From UBA1081 sp045535305 (GTDB lineage Bacteria > Bacillota > Clostridia > Oscillospirales > Acutalibacteraceae), in NCBI GenBank assembly GCA_045535305.1, contig JAZSLJ010000063.1, positions 36,713 through 100,712 on the forward strand: 64,000 nucleotides of DNA. Reading direction: 5' to 3'. A program made the position numbers and the translations under genes. Positions 1-7,753 of this stretch are shown piece by piece. The notes beneath the pieces were generated by a model. That model saw only the letters and a program-made list of their open reading frames with translations. It did not search any database and was not told where the DNA came from. How positions within the stretch are numbered: position 1 is the stretch's first letter; each line of letters opens with the position of its first letter.

Positions 1-928
1 TTCTTTCTGCGCTTGCCCTTGATAATGTCATCATAACAAAAATCATTGAAAGAAACATAAGACTTGCAAGAATCTGTGTTACATAAGTAAAAAGACTTGT
101 AAGCTCACCTGTCGTAAGCTCGGTTGCACCTGAATTTACAATCATTTTTGCACCGAACCAAGAAATACATATCATACAGGTGTAAACGCTCAGCTGCATC
201 AGCGGTGAATTAAAAGCAATCAGTTTTTCAGCCTTTACAAAATTCTTGTAAATGACATCTGAAATGCTTTTGAATTTATTTATTTCATAATCCTCACGTA
301 TAAAGGATTTTACAACTCTGATACCGTGAAGATTCTCTTCAACTACGCTGTTGAGGTTGTCATAAGTCTTAAAAACTCTTTTGAATATGGGATGTGCATT
401 CCTTATGATAATAAAAAGACCTGTTGCAAGGAACGGAATAACAGCAAGGAAAATAAGCGAAAGTTTCGGGCTTATGCTCAAAACCGCACCAACGCTGAAC
501 ACAAGCATCATAGGGCTTCTTACCGCCATACGGATAATCATCATAAATGACATCTGAACATTGTTTACATCGGTTGTAAGCCTTGTTACGATACTTGCAG
601 TTGAAAATTTATCAATATTTGAAAAGGAAAAATTCTGCACGTTATAAAACATATCGTGCCTTAAATTTTTTGCAAAACCTGAGCTTGCCGTAGCGCAGGT
701 TTTACCTGCGGCAACACCGAAAATAAGGGAAATAATTGCAGAAAACAGCAACGCTATACCCATCTTTACAACATAGCTCATATCTCCCATTTCAATACCG
801 TTATCAATAAGCTCTGCCATAAGCAGAGGAATAAGCACCTCCACTATTACCTCACCAACAACAAATAAAGGTGTAAGTATAGTGGATTTTTTATAATCGC
901 GGATGCATTTTGCCAAGCGTTTTATCAT
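1..928 (-). CDS. ABC exporter, membrane domain (C-terminal part beyond window)
   Basis: This is the first about 309 codons of an ABC-type exporter on the minus strand, cut by the left window edge. The translation starts MIKRLAKCIRDYKKST and shows the type I exporter transmembrane domain: hydrophobic spans alternate with cytoplasmic stretches, and the coupling-helix region reads VVEENLHGIRVVKSFIRED, typical of MdlB/MsbA-like half transporters. The ATP-binding domain should follow outside the window. I chose the ATG at 928 because GGGAGA lies about 8 bases upstream; an ATG at 936 meets a stop after three codons. A promoter is visible at 1081-1108, leaving an untranslated leader of about 150 bases. 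The substrate cannot be told from sequence; a drug/lipid exporter is the usual guess. Confidence 0.85.
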   Translation of the reverse strand, partial: MIKRLAKCIRDYKKSTILTPLFVVGEVIVEVLIPLLMAELIDNGIEMGDMSYVVKMGIALLFSAIISLIFGVAAGKTCATASSGFAKNLRHDMFYNVQNFSFSNIDKFSTASIVTRLTTDVNNVQMSFMMIIRMAVRSPMMLVFSVGAVLSISPKLSLIFLAVIPFLATGLFIIIRNAHPIFKRVFKTYDNLNSVVEENLHGIRVVKSFIREDYEINKFKSISDVIYKNFVKAEKLIAFNSPLMQLSVYTCMICISWFGAKMIVNSGATELTTGELTSLFTYVTQILASLMFLSMIFVMMTLSRASAER

Positions 929-1080
929 TTTATCATTCTCCCTTTCCGTTGATAATCAACAATAGAATATCAGGATATCTGAAGCTGTGCTTCGATTTAT
1001 CTTATTTATAATTTTTACAGCATATTCCGCAAGTTTTGTTTTTTATCCTTACGGACAGGCTAAACTTTTATATCCTTAAA

Positions 1081-1108
1081 ATTATACCACAATCAACTGA
1101 TAAGTCAA
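1081..1108 (-). promoter_or_regulatory. Sigma-A-type promoter of the ABC exporter gene
   Basis: On the minus strand TTGACT (1103-1108) is followed after 16 bases by TATAAT (1081-1086). The leader down to the start at 928 contains a short GAAGC/GCTTC hairpin but no riboswitch I recognise. Confidence 0.6.
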
Positions 1109-1142
1109 CACACATAACTTAAAATTTCCCCGTCAAAAATGC

Positions 1143-1183
1143 AAAAAAATACGGTGCAACTCCCTTCGGAACTGCACCGTATT
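1143..1183 (-). terminator. Rho-independent terminator after the 1194-2348 gene
   Basis: ACGGTGCA (1173-1180) pairs with TGCACCGT (1151-1158) on the minus strand, with further inner pairing, and a run of seven T follows. It lies about 15 bases past the stop codon. Confidence 0.85.
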
Positions 1184-1193
1184 AAAAATTTAA

Positions 1194-2348
1194 TTAATGA
1201 ACAATTTTTGTATAGCTTGTATCGCTGAAAAGTATAACGTCGAGGTCGGTTGTAACAACGCTGATTTTTGCATCCTTAAGTATCATATTCGCATTAACCT
1301 TTGTTTCGTATGATACAAGCTTGCCGTCAGGTGAAACAACAGCCTTTGCATAGCATCCGTTATATTTAAGAGTTACGTTTTCTTTGGCAACAGTTGCGCC
1401 CATATTGGGAGCGTATGTTTCCATAACGTCATCAACAAGCATAAATTCAAAAATCTTACCGTATGAGCTTGCGAGATCGGGATTTGTAGCATCGGGCATA
1501 TTGATTGTTATTTCATAATTGCCGTCAGGCTTGACTGTGTAGCTTATTGACTTGATATCACCCATTGTAAGCTTTGATACATAGTTTTCGCCATCGGGAG
1601 ATACTACTGCAACTGCATCTGCTTTATCACCCTTTTTAACATCGGTTACAACGGTTTCATCTGAAAGATACTTGTCCTTTGCGATTGAAACATAAGCCTG
1701 TGCAAGAGGATTTGAAAGCTTAATGTCTGCAGTTTGTGTACGCTTTGACTTACTGAAAGAAGGTACGTCTGTTTTAAGAGCATTAACTGCAGTATTGAAC
1801 ATTGCAAGTACTTCTTCATCACTCTTAGTTGCCGCTGTTGTGCCGTTTTCTTTATTTGAATCAGCATTTGCATCTGCATTTGAATCATCTTTTACATCTT
1901 CATTTGCATCTGCATTTGTATCCGCAGAGCCACCGCCGTTGCCGTCAACATTTTCTTCAGTCTGATTGTTTGCAGTAGTAGTTTCGTCTGGTGTATTGTC
2001 CGGCTGTACAGAATTTGACTGATTACTTGTCTCTGTTGTGGTTTCTGCTACGACATCATCTGTCGTATCGTCTCCTACAGATGTAAGAAGTCCGAAAAGA
2101 GAAACACTGAAAAGACAGATACCTACAATCAGCAATATAACAAGGATAATCTGTGATTTTTTATCATCTGACTTGCGGTCGTAAGTCTTGTTATTTTTAC
2201 TCTTTTTTCTCTTTTTCTTTTTTTTCTTGATAATGATTTCTTCAACAAGAAGCTCTGTTTCCGCAGCTACAGTTGCATCGTCCGCAACTGCGGGTTCAAC
2301 TGCTTCTTCTGCACCTGAAACTGTATATTCTTTATTATTCTCGTCCAT
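1194..2348 (-). CDS. Membrane-anchored protein with acidic Asn/Asp/Ala linker, unknown function
   Basis: A 384-residue protein I cannot assign to a family. It has a cytoplasmic N-terminus of about 65 residues with an acidic stretch and then a lysine-rich run (IIIKKKKKKRKKSKNNK). One transmembrane helix follows (roughly residues 68-90, IILVILLIVGICLFSVSLFG), then an extracytoplasmic linker rich in Asp, Asn, Ala, Thr and Glu, with short repeats of the type (D/N)A(N/D). The last 210 residues form a folded beta-rich domain. The start is the second ATG (2348): GGAGAA sits 6 bases before it, while the ATG at 2369 has no ribosome binding site. It is monocistronic, with its own promoter and terminator. 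The topology suggests a surface-displayed domain on a stalk; the role is unknown. Confidence 0.75.
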   Translation of the reverse strand: MDENNKEYTVSGAEEAVEPAVADDATVAAETELLVEEIIIKKKKKKRKKSKNNKTYDRKSDDKKSQIILVILLIVGICLFSVSLFGLLTSVGDDTTDDVVAETTTETSNQSNSVQPDNTPDETTTANNQTEENVDGNGGGSADTNADANEDVKDDSNADANADSNKENGTTAATKSDEEVLAMFNTAVNALKTDVPSFSKSKRTQTADIKLSNPLAQAYVSIAKDKYLSDETVVTDVKKGDKADAVAVVSPDGENYVSKLTMGDIKSISYTVKPDGNYEITINMPDATNPDLASSYGKIFEFMLVDDVMETYAPNMGATVAKENVTLKYNGCYAKAVVSPDGKLVSYETKVNANMILKDAKISVVTTDLDVILFSDTSYTKIVH

Positions 2349-2380
2349 AACAATTCTCCGTTCATGCACAATTTTATTCT

Positions 2381-2409
2381 ATTTTAGCATATATTTTTGA
2401 GTTTGTAAA
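2381..2409 (-). promoter_or_regulatory. Promoter of the 1194-2348 gene
   Basis: Minus strand TTTACA (2404-2409), 17-base spacer, TAAAAT (2381-2386). It lies back to back with the plus-strand promoter at 2424-2452. Confidence 0.5.
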
Positions 2410-2423
2410 TCATTTTTTTTAAC

Positions 2424-2452
2424 TTGACAAATTAAAATAAAGATAATATCAT
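2424..2452 (+). promoter_or_regulatory. Promoter of the zinc-ribbon membrane protein gene
   Basis: TTGACA (2424-2429), 17-base spacer, TATCAT (2447-2452), 42 bases before the start codon at 2494. Confidence 0.6.
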
Positions 2453-2493
2453 AAAATTAGCAAGCGCCCGAACAAAATTAAAGGAGAATGCTT

Positions 2494-3438
2494 ATGAAAT
2501 GCAAAGAATGCGGAGCTAAAATCCCCGAAAATAAAAAATTTTGCATTGACTGCGGAGCCTGGGTAAATCCGCCCGAGGAAAGACAATGTATACATAACAA
2601 TTACTATGAGCCTGAAAGATATAATTACAATTCAACTGTTTTTAAAAATAAAAGTATCCCGACAGATACAGCTTATCCGAAAAGCGAAAACACACAAATT
2701 AAGATTCCCGCCGTAAAAAAAGGTATGGTTTTTGCAACCTGTGCAATCGCATTGGTGTTGATTTTTGCAGTATTAAGCACGGTTGCATTCAATTTTGTTG
2801 ATAAAATTTTTTCAGATGACAGCTCGTGGGAAGACACTATGGATATGAACAGCATTATTACGGGTGATATTGAATCTGTTGATATGAATGACGGCTATGC
2901 TGACGAGCAGGAACAGCTTGCTCTTGAATATGTGGAAAATTATGTTGCAGGTATGGAGTACGGTACATTCGACAAATTCACCGCACTGGATACAGAAAAG
3001 CTTTACCGTGATATTACGGATTCAGATATTTCTGATGCATATAACGAACCGGTATCGGATATTCACGGACATATATCTGCAGACATAAAAAGTTTTGCAA
3101 ACAATAAGCTTGAATACTTTGCAGACAAATATGATACAGACAATATTTCATACGATGTAACATATAGTCATGAAATTGACAGCGATTTGCTGTATGAGTA
3201 TTACTACATCAACACAGATGATATCCTTGCTGACGCAGACAGAAAAACTGCTGATTATCTGCCCGATTATAAGACAATGACTGACATTTACGATATCTGC
3301 GTTGATTTTATCATAGACGACGGTTTTACCACTTATTATGAATCCGTCTGGATAGTTGTTGCAGATGCAGGCTACGGTCCCGAAATTGTTTATGATGAAC
3401 TGCTTATCCTGGAAATGTTCAATACCATCAATTATTAA
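2494..3438 (+). CDS. Zinc-ribbon, single-pass membrane protein, unknown function
   Basis: A 314-residue protein beginning with a zinc ribbon, MKCKECGAKIPENKKFC with a further CGAW, so two CxxC pairs spaced for one zinc ion (zinc_ribbon_2/DZR type). A polar linker leads to one transmembrane helix near residues 75-97. The C-terminal 215 residues are acidic, with many Asp and Tyr, and are predicted outside the membrane. Clostridia contain many such proteins without a known role. I start at ATG 2494 because AGGAG lies 8 bases before it; the ATG at 2488 sits only 4 bases from that site. It is monocistronic, between its own promoter and a strong terminator. Confidence 0.8.
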   Translation: MKCKECGAKIPENKKFCIDCGAWVNPPEERQCIHNNYYEPERYNYNSTVFKNKSIPTDTAYPKSENTQIKIPAVKKGMVFATCAIALVLIFAVLSTVAFNFVDKIFSDDSSWEDTMDMNSIITGDIESVDMNDGYADEQEQLALEYVENYVAGMEYGTFDKFTALDTEKLYRDITDSDISDAYNEPVSDIHGHISADIKSFANNKLEYFADKYDTDNISYDVTYSHEIDSDLLYEYYYINTDDILADADRKTADYLPDYKTMTDIYDICVDFIIDDGFTTYYESVWIVVADAGYGPEIVYDELLILEMFNTINY

Positions 3439-3444
3439 GCCGGA

Positions 3445-3473
3445 AGTACAGCTTTGTTGCTGTACTTTTTTTA
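3445..3473 (+). terminator. Terminator after the zinc-ribbon gene
   Basis: AGTACAGC (3445-3452) and GCTGTACT (3459-3466) form an 8-bp stem with a 6-base loop, followed by seven T. Confidence 0.9.
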
Positions 3474-3502
3474 TTGACTTTATAACATATGTAGTTTATA
3501 AT
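3474..3502 (+). promoter_or_regulatory. Promoter of the flippase/glycerophosphotransferase unit
   Basis: TTGACT (3474-3479), 17-base spacer, TATAAT (3497-3502). It begins right after the preceding terminator and drives the gene at 3534. Confidence 0.7.
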
Positions 3503-3533
3503 TATATAATAAAATAGTGTGGAGATAATTTTA

Positions 3534-5000
3534 ATGAACGATACAAAAAACAAAGTTCTTTCGGGGCTTATATGGAAATTCGGTGAAAGAATTTCTGCAC
3601 AGGTGGTTACATTTGTTGTATCCGTTATACTTGCACGTCTTTTACCTACCGAAGCATACGGACTTATCACCCTTGTTACGATATTTATAACCTTTGCAAA
3701 CTGTGTTGTAACAAACGGTTTCGGAAGCTCTCTTATTCAGAAAAAAGATGCAACAAACACGGATTTTTCAACTGTTTTGTATTTTCAGCTTTTTGCCTCA
3801 ACAGTAATATACATCATACTGTTTGTAACTGCTCCCCTGATCGCATCTTTCTTCGGTGAAGGCTATGAATTGCTCGCACCTGTTCTCAGAGTATTGGGAC
3901 TGAGAATACCGCTGACTGCAATCAACAATGTTCAGCAATCCTATGTTTCAAAAAAGATGATTTTCAGAAAATTCTTCTTCTCAACAATCATAGGCACAAT
4001 AATATCCGCTGTTGTGGGAATATGGATGGCATATGAAGGTTACGGTGTATGGGCATTGGTTGCACAATATCTAACAAACACAATCGTTGGTACAATTGTG
4101 CTTGCAATAACCATAAAATGGAAGCCTGAGCTTAAATTTTCAATAGCAAGCTTAAAAGAACTTTTTAAATACGGATGGAAAATTCTTATTGCTTCAATCA
4201 TAGGTGAAATTTACAACGAACTGCGTACACTTATTATAGGCAAGCTGTACACATCAAACGACCTTGCGTTCTTTGACAAGGGTAAGCAGATTCCCAACAT
4301 TATTGTAACAAACATCAACACAACAATATCAAATGTTCTGTTCCCTGCCATTTCAAATGCCCAGAACAACATAACTGATGTAAGAAATATGATGCGTCGT
4401 TCAATCAAAACGACTGCATACATTATGTGTCCGCTGATGTTCGGTCTTGCGGTTGTTGCCGAGCCTGTAATTTCACTTCTGCTTACGGACAAATGGCTGC
4501 CTTGCGTACCATATCTTCAGATTTACTGCATTACATACTGTTTTGAGCCTATACAGACATCAAACCTTCAGGCAATAAAGGCATTGGGCAGAAGTGATAT
4601 TGTTCTCAGACTTGAAATTATAAAAAAAGGTTCAAGCATTCTTATCCTTTTTGCCGTTATGAATTTCGGCGTAGATGCTATTGCTTACAGTCTGTATCTG
4701 ACAACGCTTATCGCATCAATAGCCAACACTATGCCCAACAAAAAGCTTATTGATTACAGTTACAGAGCATTGTTTGTTGATATGTCAGCAGGTATTGTTA
4801 TTTCCGCAATTATGGCGGCAGTTGTTTATGCTGTGGGTATGCTTCTGAATCTTGGTACGCTTACAGAGCTTATCATTCAGGTTGCAACAGGCGGAATTGT
4901 ATACTTTGCTGTTTCCGCAATTTTCAAGGTTGAAGCATTTACTTATCTTAAAAATACTGTATTTGAACTTCTGGGTAAATATTTCAAGAAAAAAAGCTGA
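3534..5000 (+). CDS. Polysaccharide flippase of the MOP superfamily (Wzx/RfbX-like)
   Basis: A 488-residue integral membrane protein with about 12-14 hydrophobic helices. The N-terminus, MNDTKNKVLSGLIWKFGERI, matches the amphipathic start of PST/Wzx lipid-linked oligosaccharide flippases. These move undecaprenyl-linked repeat units across the membrane for capsule or wall-polymer assembly. Length and hydropathy agree with the family. Start ATG 3534 is preceded by GGAG at 9 bases; the in-frame GTG at 3519 overlaps that site. The next gene, 17 bases downstream, is a CDP-glycerol glycerophosphotransferase-like enzyme, so the pair probably builds a glycerol-phosphate-containing surface glycan. The exact cargo cannot be inferred. 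Confidence 0.9.
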   Translation: MNDTKNKVLSGLIWKFGERISAQVVTFVVSVILARLLPTEAYGLITLVTIFITFANCVVTNGFGSSLIQKKDATNTDFSTVLYFQLFASTVIYIILFVTAPLIASFFGEGYELLAPVLRVLGLRIPLTAINNVQQSYVSKKMIFRKFFFSTIIGTIISAVVGIWMAYEGYGVWALVAQYLTNTIVGTIVLAITIKWKPELKFSIASLKELFKYGWKILIASIIGEIYNELRTLIIGKLYTSNDLAFFDKGKQIPNIIVTNINTTISNVLFPAISNAQNNITDVRNMMRRSIKTTAYIMCPLMFGLAVVAEPVISLLLTDKWLPCVPYLQIYCITYCFEPIQTSNLQAIKALGRSDIVLRLEIIKKGSSILILFAVMNFGVDAIAYSLYLTTLIASIANTMPNKKLIDYSYRALFVDMSAGIVISAIMAAVVYAVGMLLNLGTLTELIIQVATGGIVYFAVSAIFKVEAFTYLKNTVFELLGKYFKKKS

Positions 5001-5017
5001 TAGAAGGAGATGTATTC

Positions 5018-6178
5018 ATGCCGATTATGGACTTTTTAATGAAAGTTTTTTTAAAAATAACATCGTTCCTGCCACGAGCAAAGGCTATAATATTTGAATC
5101 AAGCCCGAATTTTTCCGACAACACTTATTGGTTTTATAAATATCTTGTTGAAAATACGGATGTTGCACAAAAATATACACTTGTATGGATTCTGAAAACA
5201 GACGATGAATTCAGAGATGAGCTTTGCGGTAAAAAAATCAAGTGTATTTCACGCGCACCGAAAACATTAAAGCAAAAACTTGAATTTCATTATTACACTA
5301 TTTTTTCAAAGTTTATTATTGACAGCAATTCCTATGTTAAAAAGAAAAACAAAAAGCAGATAAGAGTTTTCCTCGGCCACGGTATGCCTGTTAAAATTGT
5401 TATGAGCTATAACAGTCAGAAAGGCGATGTGGACTTAAATCCGGTTACATCTTATGTTTTTAACTCTCATTTTTACGATTGCGGAGATACTGATGATAAC
5501 ATTAAAGATTTAGGTTACTGCCGTGCAGATATTCTTGCATCAAATGCGGGCAAACGCAAAAATCAGCAGACAAAATACATTATATGGATGCCTACATACC
5601 GTCAGCACAAAAATGTCCATAATCTTACCATTGAAAATAATTTCCCTCTCGGCTTACCGGTTATAAAATCACTCGATGAGATGGCACAAATCAACGAATG
5701 TCTTAAAGAAAACAATGTTATTCTTTATTTAAGACCACATCCTGCGCAGGATGTGAGCGTAATGAAAATTGATAAAATGAGTAATATTGTTATTGCTGAC
5801 GGAGCTTTCGTTGACAAAAAAGGTGTTCAGCTATATGGATTCCTTACAGAAACGGATGCTCTTATTACAGACTACTCTTCTGTTTATTACGATTATCTTA
5901 TGCTTGAACGCCCCATAGCACTTGCTGTTGAGGATTTTGAAGATTTTTCGGCAAAGTGGGAAATGTTCTACAACACATTTGATGAATTTAAAGAGAATTA
6001 CAAATGCCCGTATCTTTATACTGTTGACGATTTAATGAAATTCATCAAAGATATTGCAACAGATAACGATGAATTTGAACAAGAAAGAATTGCTGCCCGT
6101 AACAAATTTTATACATACCCTGACAACAAAGCCTGTGAAAGACTTTACAACTATATGAAACAGGAATTTAGTCTTTAA
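5018..6178 (+). CDS. CDP-glycerol glycerophosphotransferase family protein (TagB/TagF-like)
   Basis: A 386-residue protein of the glycerophosphotransferase family that transfers glycerol phosphate from CDP-glycerol to a wall-polymer or glycan acceptor at the inner membrane face. Recognisable features are the early ESSPNFSDNTYWFYKYL region, GHGMPVK in the N-terminal half, the acceptor-side LRPHPAQD and the nucleotide-side TDYSSVYYDYLMLERPI, which is the family's signature (TDYSSxxxDxxxxxxP). An amphipathic N-terminus probably serves membrane attachment. AAGGAGA lies 9 bases before the ATG. It is cotranscribed with the upstream flippase. The enzyme is a single-domain version, shorter than TagF, so it may be a primer or a side-group transferase. 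Confidence 0.9.
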   Translation: MPIMDFLMKVFLKITSFLPRAKAIIFESSPNFSDNTYWFYKYLVENTDVAQKYTLVWILKTDDEFRDELCGKKIKCISRAPKTLKQKLEFHYYTIFSKFIIDSNSYVKKKNKKQIRVFLGHGMPVKIVMSYNSQKGDVDLNPVTSYVFNSHFYDCGDTDDNIKDLGYCRADILASNAGKRKNQQTKYIIWMPTYRQHKNVHNLTIENNFPLGLPVIKSLDEMAQINECLKENNVILYLRPHPAQDVSVMKIDKMSNIVIADGAFVDKKGVQLYGFLTETDALITDYSSVYYDYLMLERPIALAVEDFEDFSAKWEMFYNTFDEFKENYKCPYLYTVDDLMKFIKDIATDNDEFEQERIAARNKFYTYPDNKACERLYNYMKQEFSL

Positions 6179-6189
6179 AACAACAAACA

Positions 6190-6491
6190 GCACCCGAGAA
6201 TTCGCCGACTGTTGATAAGGAAGTATTTGTTTCTCGAACAAAATTCCCCGTATTTTTGCCAAAAGCCTCGCAAGGCGGCAGCCTTGCTGCGTTTTGTGGC
6301 TTCAATACAAGTAATTTTTAGTTCTTACGAAACTGCGAAGCACTTTAAAATGCGAAATAATCGTGCAAGAAAAGGCAAAAATCACCGATAATGCTGACGC
6401 ATATCGGTGATTTTTTAACGAATTATTGTGCGGTTAGTTCACATTTTAAAGAAAAACTTCCTTACCAACAGTCGGCGTTAAACTCGGGTGC
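6190..6491. repeat. 302-bp branched inverted repeat, possible MITE or structured RNA
   Basis: The ends are inverted copies of each other over about 44 bp: GCACCCGAG, then CGCCGACTGTTG and TAAGGAAGT on the left (6190-6229), mirrored on the right (6448-6491). A second pairing continues inward: CTTTAAAATG..AAATCACCGAT on the left (6340-6390) against ATCGGTGATTT..CATTTTAAAG on the right (6402-6451). The left side carries about 110 extra bases that fold into a further hairpin (GCAAGGC-GGCA-GCCTTGC core, about 6259-6302). No open reading frame of note lies inside. The rest of the gap, to 6600, shows nothing recognisable. It could be a non-autonomous mobile element or a structured RNA. Confidence 0.7.
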
Positions 6492-6609
6492 ATATATATT
6501 TCGGCTCTGTATAAAAAAACAATAAGAGAAATAATAATTTATCGCAGGAGTTACCGTTGTCATTCAAAAAAAGGTGTTTTTTTACATTCTTGCACCAAAT
6601 GTTCACAAA

Positions 6610-6638
6610 TTGACAATAATATATTTTCTGTTTATTAA
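6610..6638 (+). promoter_or_regulatory. Promoter of the alpha/beta hydrolase gene
   Basis: TTGACA (6610-6615), 17-base spacer, TATTAA (6633-6638), about 60 bases before the start codon. Confidence 0.5.
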
Positions 6639-6699
6639 TATTTATATTGTAATATAAAATTAAACGTCGGATTAATCCAAAAAAAAGGAGTCGTTCGCA

Positions 6700-7704
6700 T
6701 TGAAAAAGAAAATTAACGGAAAAGCCGTTACAATCATTTTAAGTTCATTGTTTGGTGTAGGCATATTGTTATTCACCATATCGCATGCGGTATATCACCG
6801 CTCAGTTATGGCTACTCTTTCCGAAATGGCAATGGTAATAATAGACCGTGATTCTATTTACGAAGAGGGCGAAAAATATGATGCAAATATTCAGCTCCGT
6901 TCTGTTGAAAATTTGCAGGATTATACAGTGCCTGACAGTGTTCATCCCCATATTCCCTACTATGACAAGCATGAACACGGTATGCAGGTTTTCTATTTTA
7001 ATGAAGAATGTTTTACCGACACTATTCTTATATACATACCCGGCGGTGGCTATCTTAACAATCCGCTGACATTCCATTGGAAAATCATTGAAACACTTTC
7101 CAAAAAGACAAGCACTCCCGTTCTGATGCCTATTTATCTGAAAGTTCCGAATTACACTTGCGATGAATCTTACGCAGCAATGCTTGAGTTTTATCTGGAT
7201 GTTGCATCGAGAGAAAACGTAAAAAGAATCATCCTTGCAGGCGATTCCTCCGGCGGAGGAATGAGTCTGGTGCTGGCACAGTTGCTCAGGGACAATCATC
7301 CCGATGTGCTTCAGCCTGATGATTTGATTCTCATAGCACCCTGGATGGACGTATCTATGGAAAATGAAGAAATCAAAGATTATGAGCCTGTTGACCCGAT
7401 GCTGGATATATACGGTGCTGTTGATATCGGAAAAAGATGGGCAGGCAGTCATGATGTGCACGATCCGATAGTAAGCCCCATATACGGAACATTTGAAAAT
7501 CTCGGCGATATTATTCTTTTTATCGGAACAAGAGATATGCTTTACCCCGATATTGCAAAGTTTTCAAAAATGCTTACTGAACAAAATATTGAACATACAT
7601 ATGTTGTAAAAGAAGGTCTTGATCATCCTTATCCGCTCTTCCCCATTCCCGAAGCTAAAGAAGCTCAGCAGATGATGATTGATATTATCAACAATGAAAA
7701 CTGA
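6700..7704 (+). CDS. Membrane-anchored alpha/beta hydrolase (Aes/HSL-like esterase)
   Basis: A 334-residue hydrolase. An N-terminal signal anchor (about residues 9-31) places the enzyme at the outer face of the membrane. The hormone-sensitive-lipase-type fold is shown by the oxyanion loop YIPGGGY (an HGGG variant in which His is replaced), the nucleophile elbow LAGDSSGGG with Ser183, the acid in GTRDMLYPD (Asp279) and the His of GLDHPYPLF (His309). The likely reaction is hydrolysis of small carboxyl esters; acetyl groups on hemicellulose would fit the region but are not proven. The start is TTG at 6700, chosen because AAGGAG lies 9 bases upstream and no ATG fits. The gene stands alone between its promoter and a bidirectional terminator. 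Confidence 0.85.
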   Translation: MKKKINGKAVTIILSSLFGVGILLFTISHAVYHRSVMATLSEMAMVIIDRDSIYEEGEKYDANIQLRSVENLQDYTVPDSVHPHIPYYDKHEHGMQVFYFNEECFTDTILIYIPGGGYLNNPLTFHWKIIETLSKKTSTPVLMPIYLKVPNYTCDESYAAMLEFYLDVASRENVKRIILAGDSSGGGMSLVLAQLLRDNHPDVLQPDDLILIAPWMDVSMENEEIKDYEPVDPMLDIYGAVDIGKRWAGSHDVHDPIVSPIYGTFENLGDIILFIGTRDMLYPDIAKFSKMLTEQNIEHTYVVKEGLDHPYPLFPIPEAKEAQQMMIDIINNEN

Positions 7705-7712
7705 CATAAAAC

Positions 7713-7750
7713 GGAGCTGTAAAAACGAAAGTTTTTACAGCTCCTTATTT
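7713..7750. terminator. Bidirectional terminator between the hydrolase gene and leuS
   Basis: A perfect 14-bp stem, GGAGCTGTAAAAAC (7713-7726) with GTTTTTACAGCTCC (7731-7744) around a GAAA loop, has T-rich sequence on the plus side and A-rich on the other. It serves two convergent genes. Confidence 0.9.
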
Positions 7751-7753
7751 TTA

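Noticed and set aside
6802..7461. Minus-strand open frame of 219 codons opposite the alpha/beta hydrolase
   Set aside because: Antisense shadow of a gene with intact catalytic motifs; composition is not protein-like.
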